A DNA stretch of 47,413 nt, taken from IMG/VR virus record IMGVR_UViG_3300043436_001902, positions 1 through 47,413 of that record. One strand, given 5' to 3'. Position numbers and translations under genes: made by a program. Shown here in pieces: positions 35,539 through 42,083 of the stretch. The notes beneath the pieces were generated by a model that was given only the letters and a program-made list of their open reading frames with translations, was not told the DNA's origin and made no database searches. Every line of letters begins with the position of its first letter. Position 1 is the stretch's first letter. The stretch comes from a virus.

Positions 35539-35726
35539 TGTTCTAATATTTTAATGTCAACGATTACTTTATTATCCTCACTTAGTATCTGAGCCAGGTC
35601 ATCAACTACGTCTTGAATCAATCGCCAGTTAGTTGATGATAGTTTTTTAAGGGTTTGCGTTTCGAAATACTGCTCGAAGTAGGTAGTTGCCTCACCTACT
35701 CTTAAAAATTCTGTTTGTATCTTCAT
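35535..35726 (-). CDS. Small helical protein, unknown
   Basis: A 63-aa protein from ATG 35726, MKIQTEFLRVGEATTYFEQ. I chose this start because it forms an ATGA overlap with the upstream stop; a longer frame to 35915 lies inside the MazG-like gene in another phase. Helical, with TLKKLSSTNWRLIQ. Not recognised. Confidence 0.55.
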   Translation of the reverse strand: MKIQTEFLRVGEATTYFEQYFETQTLKKLSSTNWRLIQDVVDDLAQILSEDNKVIVDIKILEQ

Positions 35727-36058
35727 AGCCCTTGTTTTAGTTGTGCAATTTTGGCCTCCATGTCTTCCCAATGAATGGTACCCCTGTCCTTCATTTGTTG
35801 CATGTACCACGCGTGATATTGATCGAGCAATTGGCCCTCGGCTCTCTTTCTCACAATCATCTTCTCTAGGTACAGCGTCAAGTCCTGAGCTTCCTCCTGA
35901 GCATGTGTAAGCCAATCAATGTCCGACAAATCATTGCGGTCCATTGTTACGCCATACTTATTGATTCCTGTTTGTGAACGCTGTCTATACTTATTGATTA
36001 CCGACTCAACGATAGAATCTTTTATCGGCCTGTCAGCCGTTGAAGTTTTAAACCACAT
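35723..36058 (-). CDS. Possible MazG-like / dNTP-pyrophosphohydrolase-type helical protein
   Basis: A 111-aa protein. Residues 20-70 (KYRQRSQTGINKYGVT, then DIDWLTHAQEEAQDL) match a pattern widespread in phages, an RxxxGxxKYG segment followed by D-W-x-x-H-A-x-E-E-A-x-D. The E-E-x-x-D arrangement resembles the metal-binding motif of all-alpha NTP pyrophosphohydrolases. The C terminus is a second helix. Enzymatic activity is inference. A nearby terminator separates it from the SSB-like gene. Confidence 0.55.
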   Translation of the reverse strand: MWFKTSTADRPIKDSIVESVINKYRQRSQTGINKYGVTMDRNDLSDIDWLTHAQEEAQDLTLYLEKMIVRKRAEGQLLDQYHAWYMQQMKDRGTIHWEDMEAKIAQLKQGL

Positions 36059-36072
36059 AATTAGATTAGATT

Positions 36073-36101
36073 AAAAATGGGTGCACTAGGATACACCCAT
36101 T
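36073..36101 (-). terminator. Rho-independent terminator behind the SSB-like gene
   Basis: On the - strand AATGGGTG / CACCCATT (8 bp, 10-nt loop) is followed by a T-rich run (TTTTTAATC). It lies between the SSB-like gene and the leftward genes, so it may cap the SSB message or attenuate the replication genes. A second weaker hairpin ACCTG/CAGGT (36119-36134) lies just upstream. Confidence 0.7.
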
Positions 36102-36140
36102 AAACCAAAACAACAAACCTGTCCTAGCAGGTGCTATGAA

Positions 36141-36494
36141 CTAAAATGGCAAATCGTCAGTGTGCCCTGATCCTGGAGCGCTAGGCGCTACTTGTGGAGC
36201 GAATGCCGGGTTAGATGTGGCCGTAACAGCAAAGCCCTCAATAGTAGAGAAGTACTTCACCTGCCCATCCTTTGGATTGGTCCACTCACGACCCTTCAAA
36301 CTGAACGATACCTCAACCTCTTGGCCTTCAGCGATACTATTCAATAAGTCACACTTGTCATTAACAAATGTGAATGGAATGTACTGTGGGTATTGGTCAG
36401 CACCATCGGTTACAATGAACTCACGCTTGCGAAATTTGTCGGAGATGGTCTCCACATTGCCCACTTTGTAGGCAATCCCTTTGAATTTAAACAT
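36141..36494 (-). CDS. SSB-like OB-fold protein (DUF3127-like)
   Basis: A 117-aa protein. Residues 1-90 resemble the DUF3127 family: KREFIVTDG early, FVNDKCDLLN, then EVEVSFSLKGREW and a YFSTIEGF strand. A flexible Ala/Pro/Gly linker leads to the C-terminal tail DDLPF, the acidic tail used by SSB proteins to recruit partners. Most likely binds single-stranded DNA during phage replication and recombination. It sits downstream of the exonuclease-like gene. Confidence 0.75.
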   Translation of the reverse strand: MFKFKGIAYKVGNVETISDKFRKREFIVTDGADQYPQYIPFTFVNDKCDLLNSIAEGQEVEVSFSLKGREWTNPKDGQVKYFSTIEGFAVTATSNPAFAPQVAPSAPGSGHTDDLPF

Positions 36495-36503
36495 ATATAT
36501 TAA

Positions 36504-36767
36504 TTAAAAGATTACAGAAAATATTACCGCAATACATATTACGGTAATGAGTATTACGATACCATAGCTTGCTAACTCTACACGATTTGACTCCTTCTCC
36601 AAGAAGTATACATGCTCAGTGATTACCTCGACCTCGTCAGGATAGAAGACATACTCCTTCTTATTTATTGTAACGTAGTACAAATATTGCTTCTTATAGC
36701 TTTGGAATACCTCGCCAACATAATTGTCGAGCTCCTCATAACCACCGTTAGTTAATAAGCGTATCAT
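36504..36767 (-). CDS. Single-pass membrane protein
   Basis: An 87-aa protein with a soluble N-terminal part (Tyr/Glu-rich, residues 1-62) and a C-terminal membrane segment (YGIVILITVICIAVIFSVIF, residues 68-87). Tail-anchored topology. ATGA overlap with the upstream exonuclease-like gene. Function unknown. Confidence 0.62.
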   Translation of the reverse strand: MIRLLTNGGYEELDNYVGEVFQSYKKQYLYYVTINKKEYVFYPDEVEVITEHVYFLEKESNRVELASYGIVILITVICIAVIFSVIF

Positions 36768-37549
36768 TGGTTCTTGGTTTTTAAATAGTCAGTGTACCAC
36801 TTAGCATACTCAATGCTAGCATCTAATGCAGCGTCCATCACAGCTATCTCATCGTCGGTCAATGTGACCTTAACAATAGTAGCGCGAAGTTGATCAGGCA
36901 CGTCACCCATGTAATGCAACGTCGGCTCGTCCCATTCATTGAGCAAATCCTCAGGCGTGTCGCTTAACATGTATGCCACCTCACCATCACGCCAATCAAG
37001 ACCAGTCATCTTGCGCAGCATAAATAGATAACTCTTTATCTGCCAGTCATAACCTGCCTCTTTGACTTTCTTCTGAGCCTTACTCTCCAACTTAGGGAAC
37101 GTCTTCTTAGACCATGGGCTCTTGATGTCGACGACCTTCAATCGCTTTTTGTCAGCGATGTCAGGGTGACCACCCAAGCACTTGTAAACAAGCTCATAGA
37201 ACTCATCACCCTCGACCAACTTCTTGTAGTCAGTGAAGAAGATGCGGTTGTATAGCTCAATCGAGTCGTCCTCAACGCGCGTACCCTTGTCAGTCTCACG
37301 GCTACCAAACGAGTCTTTGTATTGGTATGCCGTGGTGTTGACGATGTCCTCGATGATAGTCTTTGCACCATCACTGAGCTCAGGCTTGGCGTCACGCTTG
37401 GCAATCAACTCATCACGCTTGGCTGCTTGGATTTCAGTTAGCTTAACCTTGGCCAATAAGCCATCAAGAGTGGCTGATTGAACCGGTGTTAAACCTCCGC
37501 TCGCGCCCGAAAATATTCCTGAACTATTGGATGCCCTTAATCTGATCAT
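36764..37549 (-). CDS. PD-(D/E)xK exonuclease (lambda-exo/Cas4-like)
   Basis: A 261-aa protein. Motif order fits the family: G89..E93 (GTRVE), GHPD at 127-130, D141-x-K143 (VVDIKSP) and Q170-x-x-x-Y174 (WQIKSY). These are the metal and DNA-binding residues of 5'-3' exonucleases acting with an SSB or annealing protein. The N-terminal 60 residues are low-complexity or coiled. Upstream is a conserved partner gene and downstream, past a membrane gene, an SSB-like gene, so it looks like a recombination module. No RecT-like protein recognised. Confidence 0.75.
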   Translation of the reverse strand: MIRLRASNSSGIFSGASGGLTPVQSATLDGLLAKVKLTEIQAAKRDELIAKRDAKPELSDGAKTIIEDIVNTTAYQYKDSFGSRETDKGTRVEDDSIELYNRIFFTDYKKLVEGDEFYELVYKCLGGHPDIADKKRLKVVDIKSPWSKKTFPKLESKAQKKVKEAGYDWQIKSYLFMLRKMTGLDWRDGEVAYMLSDTPEDLLNEWDEPTLHYMGDVPDQLRATIVKVTLTDDEIAVMDAALDASIEYAKWYTDYLKTKNQ

Positions 37550-38003
37550 GTTGCGCCTGGTTTAAATTAAAATCACTAGTTAACTTCTCAACGGTTGTCT
37601 TGCCTTCCTGCAAAGCATGCAACGCCTTAGCAAAGCGAGCGTCGTCAAGTGTTGGCTTCTCCTGCTTAGGTAACGGACGCGTGCTGAAACGCAACGCATC
37701 AACCATACCCTGTGGACTCTTGACCTTCTCTACCGACATGACAATCTGCTTGCCTAGGTAGTCGTTGAAGTCAAACGAGTTGAAGAAAACTTCGAGTCTT
37801 CTAAAGTTTGAGCGATTACACACCATGGACTTAGGGTATTCCTTGAACTTGACGAAGACCTTGTCTTCCTTGCCCATCTCACCGACCATGACGTCTTGAT
37901 AAATTTTTTCGATTGTAACGATTCGTGGCTCGTACTTGCCATCGACCTCCAAGTCCCAACTCCCTAGGTACTTGTTGTCTTTCATTAAATTTCTCCAGTG
38001 CAT
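37524..38003 (-). CDS. Conserved partner gene of the exonuclease, unknown function
   Basis: A 159-aa alpha/beta protein. The N terminus carries YLGSWDLEVDGKY and strands with VFVKFKEYPKSMV (about 48-60). The end is a helical tail (residues about 115-155). A similar gene precedes phage exonucleases of this kind in other Bacteroidota phages I recall, without a known role. It overlaps the exonuclease start by 26 nt and starts 8 nt after a consensus promoter. Confidence 0.65.
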   Translation of the reverse strand: MHWRNLMKDNKYLGSWDLEVDGKYEPRIVTIEKIYQDVMVGEMGKEDKVFVKFKEYPKSMVCNRSNFRRLEVFFNSFDFNDYLGKQIVMSVEKVKSPQGMVDALRFSTRPLPKQEKPTLDDARFAKALHALQEGKTTVEKLTSDFNLNQAQHDQIKGIQ

Positions 38004-38010
38004 TAGATTA

Positions 38011-38041
38011 CAAATTTAGTTAAAAAATATTAAACATTCAA
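38011..38041 (-). promoter_or_regulatory. Consensus Bacteroidota promoter (TTG-N20-TAAATTTG)
   Basis: On the - strand TTG (38041-38039), 20 nt, TAAATTTG (38018-38011), and ATG 7 nt later at 38003. This is the best promoter match in the operon and probably drives the recombination module. Confidence 0.7.
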
Positions 38042-38043
38042 AA

Positions 38044-38517
38044 TTATTTTACATATTCTAGGATAACAAAGTCCTCCTCAAAATCAATCGACTCGTTGGG
38101 TAGGAACTTGAACCATACCACGTAGTCATTTGACTTTGTTCTAGTGATATAAACAACGTATACCATGTGCTCCTCTTCATCTCTAATGAAGTAGTTGAAC
38201 AGCGGTGTGTCAGTGTCACTCTTGTCAATAGCAAGGGTGTGCATCTTGGCTCCGTTGTGCTGCAAGGTTGGTAGAGCGATAGACAAAGCGGTGTTCATGT
38301 CAGGCGATGTGGTGTAAAAGTTACCATTTGATACCACGTTGTACTCGGGCCGATCAGGGATCCATTGGGCTGCTATGCCTTGCGTTAGAGCCATAAGACC
38401 ACAGAAGAACATTGTTACAACCAATGGGATGCCGAGGCTTGCCCGTAGAACTGTGTTGTTAATCTTGGCGACATGCAGTAACCCTGCATATGCGCCTACT
38501 GAAATTAGTGCATACAT
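38044..38517 (-). CDS. Membrane protein with soluble C-terminal domain
   Basis: A 157-aa protein. Hydrophobic segments at about residues 2-20 and 30-50, then a soluble alpha/beta domain of about 100 residues, with NYFIRDEEEHMVYVVYI and WFKFLPNESID. Topology suggests two N-terminal helices anchoring a cytoplasmic or periplasmic domain. Not recognised. Confidence 0.65.
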   Translation of the reverse strand: MYALISVGAYAGLLHVAKINNTVLRASLGIPLVVTMFFCGLMALTQGIAAQWIPDRPEYNVVSNGNFYTTSPDMNTALSIALPTLQHNGAKMHTLAIDKSDTDTPLFNYFIRDEEEHMVYVVYITRTKSNDYVVWFKFLPNESIDFEEDFVILEYVK

Positions 38518-38518
38518 A

Positions 38519-38713
38519 TTAATTAGGATTTATAAATTCAATTTTGATTTGTACTTTGGCTTCATTAATAGACTCTATCGGCATACTTGACATAATAGCA
38601 CATAGGTCAAGCGCCCGCCATCTGTTAACTGCAAATAGCTTTAGAGTCTGGCCATTCTCGAACGTCACGATGTATCTCTTCAAGACTGGCGACATAGATG
38701 ATGGTGTCTTCAT
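38519..38713 (-). CDS. Small basic protein, unknown
   Basis: A 64-aa protein with a strand-helix look (RYIVTFENGQTLKLFA, then WRALDLCAIM). It overlaps the end of the gene upstream by 89 nt in another frame, and ends 2 nt before the membrane protein gene. Unrecognised. Confidence 0.5.
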   Translation of the reverse strand: MKTPSSMSPVLKRYIVTFENGQTLKLFAVNRWRALDLCAIMSSMPIESINEAKVQIKIEFINPN

Positions 38714-38822
38714 TGATATTTGATTTAGTGATTGCCTCTCTTATACTACGAGCCTCAACCGTCACACCTGTGCACAAGATTGGACTAACGTGGTAGCACA
38801 CATGATAATTGCTATACCTCAT
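38625..38822 (-). CDS. Small protein, unknown
   Basis: A 65-aa protein, N terminus with two Cys (YHVCYHV, ILCTG) and a helical middle (VEARSIREAITK). The C terminus reads into the neighbouring gene by 89 nt. Both overlapping frames look protein-like, so both are listed. Unknown function. Confidence 0.45.
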   Translation of the reverse strand: MRYSNYHVCYHVSPILCTGVTVEARSIREAITKSNINEDTIIYVASLEEIHRDVREWPDSKAICS

Positions 38823-39105
38823 AAGTGATAAGCCCCCATAATAGTTTAACTACTCGCTTCTTTGGTTTCTGCATCGACTCAAGCTCATGCTTGATACGGC
38901 CGAGATGACGCTTGGTCGGTAAACCTTTTGACCACTTGTACCATGTGCCCTTGGTCTTCTGAACGTAGCCTAGCTTGACACAAATGGTGATCAGGTATGC
39001 GCTTACTCTATGCTTCGAGCGCATCTCTTGTAACTTGAAACCATCGCTTAAATACATGTCCTCTAAGACCGTCATGTACTTGGTCTGCATTCTTTCGTTC
39101 ATCAT
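38812..39105 (-). CDS. Putative winged-helix-type small DNA-binding protein
   Basis: A 97-aa basic protein. Residues 25-65 have a helix (LQEMRSKHRV), then SAYLITICVKLGYVQKT and a strand-rich wing-like GTWYKWSKG. The pattern is of a type seen in Bacteroidota phage early genes. A regulator role is plausible but unproven. It follows the attenuator-like region 39106-39207. Confidence 0.5.
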   Translation of the reverse strand: MMNERMQTKYMTVLEDMYLSDGFKLQEMRSKHRVSAYLITICVKLGYVQKTKGTWYKWSKGLPTKRHLGRIKHELESMQKPKKRVVKLLWGLITYEV

Positions 39106-39207
39106 AACTTTATAGATATTCCGTGTAATAAAAAATGGATGAGTATCTCCCTGTCATCCAAACTCAGGGACACTGACAGGCCGATAGTCCTACCGGCCGG
39201 CCAACTT
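39106..39207 (-). promoter_or_regulatory. Attenuator-like structured intergenic region
   Basis: On the - strand the first stem is GGCCGGTAG / CTATCGGCC (39179-39198). A possible antiterminator pairs CCTGTCA with TGACAGG (39150-39156 and 39174-39180). A terminator pairs GGATGA with TCATCC (39138-39159) and is followed by ATTTTTTATT. The last two share bases, so they exclude each other. This is the classic layout of a transcription attenuator for the gene at 38812-39105. Confidence 0.5.
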
Positions 39208-39591
39208 TCAGTTATTCTTATCTGCATAAAATTTAAGGGATTGTGCTAGCATCTCAGCGCTCATGAACTCTTGGTCAAACATCTCGATGAGGTAGTCCTG
39301 GAATTCAACTTGGCGTCGCGTTGATAGCGATTGATATAACTCTTTGCTCTGCTTCTTTTGGCCGTTCAGTTTGCTCTCATAGATGTAGTCGAACAACTGC
39401 TCCCATGTCTCTAGGCCTAGAAGGGTAGGTAGTACGGTTTCGGTTGGGTGTTCTACCATAGATTGTGCACCTCTCGACTTGGCTAGGGTCTTTGCATCTC
39501 TTTCCATCTCCAATGCATTATTTAACATAAATGGTGGGATGTCGTATCCCATCTCATTCATCTTTTTTACTAAATATTCTACTGCTGTCAT
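39208..39591 (-). CDS. TAVE-like early protein
   Basis: A 127-aa protein starting MTAVEYLVKKMNEMGYDIPPF, like the other TAVE-type genes, but longer. The C-terminal half is helical (SKELYQSLSTRRQVE, then YLIEMFDQEF). It does not end with the YYN-TF motif. The family relation rests on the N terminus. Stop overlaps the downstream non-coding structure. Confidence 0.6.
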   Translation of the reverse strand: MTAVEYLVKKMNEMGYDIPPFMLNNALEMERDAKTLAKSRGAQSMVEHPTETVLPTLLGLETWEQLFDYIYESKLNGQKKQSKELYQSLSTRRQVEFQDYLIEMFDQEFMSAEMLAQSLKFYADKNN

Positions 39592-39800
39592 AACTTTTGT
39601 ATTTCTTGTTTAACTTCTTTCCAATATGATATAAAGCCTTCGTAGTCATGTTGACGATACGCCTCTTCCATTAATAAATTAACTGCAATCAATGTAAATA
39701 CTTTAACTTCTGGACCTATTTTCATAATAGATTTACCATTAACATTATATACAGAATACTTATTGTATAGCTCTTTTGCTTTCTCTTTTGGTGTCATCAT
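39588..39800 (-). CDS. TPKEKA-family small phage protein
   Basis: A 70-aa helical protein starting MMTPKEKAKELYNKY and ending YWKEVKQEIQKL, a pattern I know from many Bacteroidota phages (unknown function). ATGA overlaps join it to both neighbours. Confidence 0.7.
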   Translation of the reverse strand: MMTPKEKAKELYNKYSVYNVNGKSIMKIGPEVKVFTLIAVNLLMEEAYRQHDYEGFISYWKEVKQEIQKL

Positions 39801-40003
39801 AAGTCATCCATTAGTTCATAATAATACGCCTCGTCTAGAAACTGCTCGAAGGCTAGCAGTTGGCCTTTGGATAGCTTGGCCTGCATCTCACGGGCTACCG
39901 AATGCTCGTTGGCCTCGATGTGTTGGCAGATTGATTCGAAGTAAGCTTCCATGGTTTCATAACCATGGTAGTCAAGGTCGTGTTTGGTTATCATGTTCTT
40001 CAT
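39797..40003 (-). CDS. Small acidic helical protein
   Basis: A 68-aa protein, acidic and helical (DYHGYETMEAYFESICQHIE). Joined by ATGA overlap to the next gene and overlapping the HNH gene by 32 nt. Not recognised. Confidence 0.55.
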   Translation of the reverse strand: MKNMITKHDLDYHGYETMEAYFESICQHIEANEHSVAREMQAKLSKGQLLAFEQFLDEAYYYELMDDL

Positions 40004-40394
40004 GTTTGCGATAGCGTTCGGCCATCAGGTTATTAATCTCTTCTAATAAATTAGGCGATATGATGCCGTTCTTTTTACGTAAGTTGGCCTCACGCCATAA
40101 AGGCTGAATGTTCTGCCATCTGAATCGCATCATTAATTGCTTCTCAGTTTTAGCCGTGCTTAATGGCTTGATGTGGTCAATGTGCCACCATCCATGATTT
40201 TCCCACGTCATGCCCGGTTGAAATTGGCTCTCAATGTGCTTGCGGATTTTGTTGTGGTTGCATCCGAGCAACTGATTGATTGATGTTTTGTCGGTTGGGT
40301 TGGACATGATGAACTTCATTGTCTCATAGCGGCCGTTGCGGATGATTGGTTTCATCCATTCAGGTGTCTTCATAGTAAAAAGAAACGCCCCCAT
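39972..40394 (-). CDS. HNH endonuclease
   Basis: A 140-aa protein. The core is HHI-type: WWHIDHIKPLS (about residues 69-79) gives the His-x-x-D-H pair, followed by IQPLW and an N-x-x-K (NLRKKNG) close. N-terminal region has a HTH-like KTSINQLLGCNHNKIR. A downstream start, MKTPEWM at 40373, is also possible because the first seven residues lie in a structured leader. Free-standing HNH enzymes may be homing or packaging nucleases; here it is alone among early genes. A pseudoknot-like RNA precedes it. Confidence 0.78.
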   Translation of the reverse strand: MGAFLFTMKTPEWMKPIIRNGRYETMKFIMSNPTDKTSINQLLGCNHNKIRKHIESQFQPGMTWENHGWWHIDHIKPLSTAKTEKQLMMRFRWQNIQPLWREANLRKKNGIISPNLLEEINNLMAERYRKHEEHDNQTRP

Positions 40395-40463
40395 GAATCA
40401 ATAGTGCCTCACTACTATATCATCACAAGGGCGTTGTAAAGTTGTAATTAATGGTGTGAGGCA
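40384..40463 (-). promoter_or_regulatory. Possible H-type pseudoknot in the HNH gene leader
   Basis: On the - strand four segments follow in order: TGCCTCAC (40463-40456), AACGCCC (40435-40429), GTGAGGCA (40412-40405), GGGCGTT (40390-40384). The first pairs with the third and the second with the fourth, which is the topology of an H-type pseudoknot. The fourth ends just after the ATG at 40394 and is followed by TCTTTTT, so the second stem could also terminate transcription. Confidence 0.45.
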
Positions 40464-40466
40464 TTA

Positions 40467-40474
40467 CAAATGTA
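40467..40474 (-). promoter_or_regulatory. -7 promoter box (TACATTTG) ahead of the HNH leader
   Basis: On the - strand TACATTTG starts about 70 nt upstream of the HNH ATG and would place the pseudoknot-like leader in the 5' untranslated region. No -33 TTG at standard spacing. Confidence 0.42.
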
Positions 40475-40767
40475 CAAATTAATGTTGACTTATGTTGACT
40501 TTTTACGAATTTATGTCAAGAATTTCTAGCAATATAAAGGGCTATGTCGATTTTTGGTTACCAAGGTTCTTTTTAAAATTTTCAAAATAAAAATAATAAA
40601 TAGTATATATATAGTAAGTATATAGCGATTTATTTCTCTAGATATTGAAGGAAAAGTTGACATTCCGACATAAAAGGGGGTTAAGTCTCTCACAATCATC
40701 ATGTTACGCGTTTAAAAGTTGACATACGGCCAACATGGCGTAACATGAGGTCCTGAGAATCAGGCAT
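40475..40767. other. AT-rich non-coding stretch with repeats, candidate origin or operator region
   Basis: The stretch has a very AT-rich core (about 40560-40630) and four GTTGAC copies (40484, 40494, 40656, 40718). A 12-nt direct repeat AAAAGTTGACAT occurs at about 40652 and 40714. An 11-bp inverted repeat TCATGTTACGC / GCGTAACATGA spans 40699-40748, and a perfect hairpin CCTGA/TCAGG lies at 40752-40764. A weak 58-aa ORF on the - strand is listed separately. Iteron-like repeats plus AT-rich DNA suggest a replication origin or repressor site. Confidence 0.4.
40526..40702 (-). CDS. Possible small membrane protein (58 aa), uncertain
   Basis: The frame starts MMIVRDLTPFYVG and has a hydrophobic stretch (YILTIYILFIIFILKIL, about residues 27-43). 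AT-rich DNA favours such residues, so this may be chance. Its start codon lies inside one arm of the 11-bp inverted repeat, so translation could be occluded. Confidence 0.25.
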   Translation of the reverse strand: MMIVRDLTPFYVGMSTFPSISREINRYILTIYILFIIFILKILKRTLVTKNRHSPLYC

Positions 40768-40920
40768 TTAGCTGACATACTCCTTTATGTAGTAGTTCAC
40801 TAGCTCTTTAAGAGTTAGTGAATTGGCATACTGACTGCACTGAGTGGCATACCGGCCGTTTGGTTTGACAATGACGTTGCCATCAGCGAGCCATTGTTTT
40901 AATCTGCTACTAAGTCCCAT
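40768..40920 (-). CDS. Small protein (50 aa), unknown
   Basis: The frame reads MGLSSRLKQWLADGNVIV at its start and ends LKELVNYYIKEYVS, clearly protein-like. It overlaps the upstream gene by 22 nt. Basic and helical, not recognised. A near-perfect 23-bp palindrome (40798-40820) lies within it. Confidence 0.6.
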   Translation of the reverse strand: MGLSSRLKQWLADGNVIVKPNGRYATQCSQYANSLTLKELVNYYIKEYVS

Positions 40921-41168
40921 GGTTGTAAATTTTTAAAGTCGATCAAGTGTGTTTCCTTTAATGTCTTGACGATGAACTGAGCTAACTTCTTGTTGGTCTT
41001 CTCATTTGTCAGGTCGTTGTCACCGATTGAGCGGACAACGTCGCGTGGATGCATTTGAAGGATGCGGTTGCAGAACTTTACGTCTTGACCTAGATAGAAA
41101 CGTTTGTTGCGATAGATTAATGTCCAATAGTGGGCAAATCCGTAGTGTTGTGTGATTACGATTTTCAT
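40899..41168 (-). CDS. Conserved Bacteroidota-phage protein, unknown
   Basis: An 89-aa protein with the pattern YLGQDVKFCNRILQMHP, then IGDNDLTNEKTNKKLAQFI and PWDLVA at the C terminus. I recall this three-part pattern from other Bacteroidota phage small proteins, unassigned. ATGA overlap with the upstream gene. Confidence 0.68.
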   Translation of the reverse strand: MKIVITQHYGFAHYWTLIYRNKRFYLGQDVKFCNRILQMHPRDVVRSIGDNDLTNEKTNKKLAQFIVKTLKETHLIDFKNLQPWDLVAD

Positions 41169-41446
41169 GGCTTATAGAATAAAATGTATTTGTTAACTGA
41201 TTTGAATTGTATCTCATCTCCTACTATTGAAATGATAATGTCTTGTTCATCTTTCATTAAGTCGATGATTCGTTGTACCTCTTTGTCGTCAGGACATAAG
41301 TCAAACTTGGCATATGGATTCTTTTTTCTCCATTCAGTATTGGCTTCTGTAGTAAATACATAGCTACCCTGACAACCGCAAGTACATCCCTCAGTGTAGC
41401 CTACGTATACTTGCTTTACGTTTTGTAGTTTGATTTGAACGTTCAT
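41165..41446 (-). CDS. Conserved phage protein with GCxCGC motif
   Basis: A 93-aa protein. EGCTCGCQGSYV (about residues 19-30) resembles a Cys-rich loop in small phage proteins, possibly binding zinc. The rest is helix-strand (KEVQRIIDLMKDEQDI). Function unknown. Joined to neighbours by short overlaps. Confidence 0.62.
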   Translation of the reverse strand: MNVQIKLQNVKQVYVGYTEGCTCGCQGSYVFTTEANTEWRKKNPYAKFDLCPDDKEVQRIIDLMKDEQDIIISIVGDEIQFKSVNKYILFYKP

Positions 41447-41451
41447 GATTT

Positions 41452-41730
41452 CTAGTTTTCGTATTCGTTACCTTCTGCATCGTAGTAGCAGTCGTCGTCA
41501 ATTTCTTCCCATTCGGTGTAGTAGTAGTAGTCTTCGTCGTAGAAGAACTCTAAGAGCTCGTCGTCATCCTTGCATAGCTTACTTACCTTCACACCGCAAA
41601 AGTCTTGTATGCTTTTTAGGTGGTCTAGTAAGTCATCCTTGCTAGCGTAGTACAACTCGCCGTCACCTACTACATATCCTTCGTTGATGCCTTTGCCCGT
41701 AGCGTCGCATCGTCTTGCAAATTTTTCCAT
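41452..41730 (-). CDS. Acidic conserved phage protein
   Basis: A 92-aa protein starting MEKFARRCDATGKGINEGY, a start I associate with many Bacteroidota phage small proteins, then a very acidic, Tyr-rich C terminus (YDEDYYYYTEWEE). Possibly a DNA mimic or ligand of a basic protein, which is inference only. Confidence 0.65.
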   Translation of the reverse strand: MEKFARRCDATGKGINEGYVVGDGELYYASKDDLLDHLKSIQDFCGVKVSKLCKDDDELLEFFYDEDYYYYTEWEEIDDDCYYDAEGNEYEN

Positions 41731-41735
41731 GATTT

Positions 41736-41885
41736 CTAGTTGTTATTCCAAACCTCATCGAGTTGGTAACCATAGGTCACTAACATAAAGTTTAGGTAGT
41801 TATTGAAATGATTCTTGTCACTAAATTCTTTAGTAACATAGATGACTTGACACCATCTATTGACAAACTTAATCTTGAATTTCAT
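41736..41885 (-). CDS. Small protein (49 aa), unknown
   Basis: The frame starts MKFKIKFVNRWCQVIYVT and ends LDEVWNNN. It overlaps the upstream gene by 17 nt and follows the operon packing, which supports it. No motif recognised. Confidence 0.5.
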   Translation of the reverse strand: MKFKIKFVNRWCQVIYVTKEFSDKNHFNNYLNFMLVTYGYQLDEVWNNN

Positions 41886-42078
41886 AATACTTGTTTTCTA
41901 AATGTAACTTGCAGATTTGTATTGCGACTTTCTGAAAGTCCTGATTGTAGTCTTCATTCAGATACCTGAATGCGTAGTCGTCATTTGTATGGGCAATGTA
42001 ATGAACATCATTTACGTTACCACTAATCGTGTATCCCCCAAGGATGCATCGTTTGATGTTTATGTTTGTAATTCTCAT
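41869..42078 (-). CDS. Small beta-rich protein, unknown
   Basis: A 69-aa protein, strand-rich N terminus (RITNINIKRCILGGYTISG) and helical C terminus (QKVAIQICKLHLEN). Not recognised. Confidence 0.5.
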   Translation of the reverse strand: MRITNINIKRCILGGYTISGNVNDVHYIAHTNDDYAFRYLNEDYNQDFQKVAIQICKLHLENKYYEIQD

Positions 42079-42083
42079 GGCTT

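Noticed and set aside
35726-35915. N-terminal extension of the 35535-35726 gene
   Set aside because: The extension is an out-of-phase reading of the neighbouring gene; ATGA coupling at 35726 is the better start.
40798-40820. Near-perfect 23-bp palindrome
   Set aside because: It falls inside a clear 50-aa gene. It could be an operator but coding constraint explains it; left as a note only.
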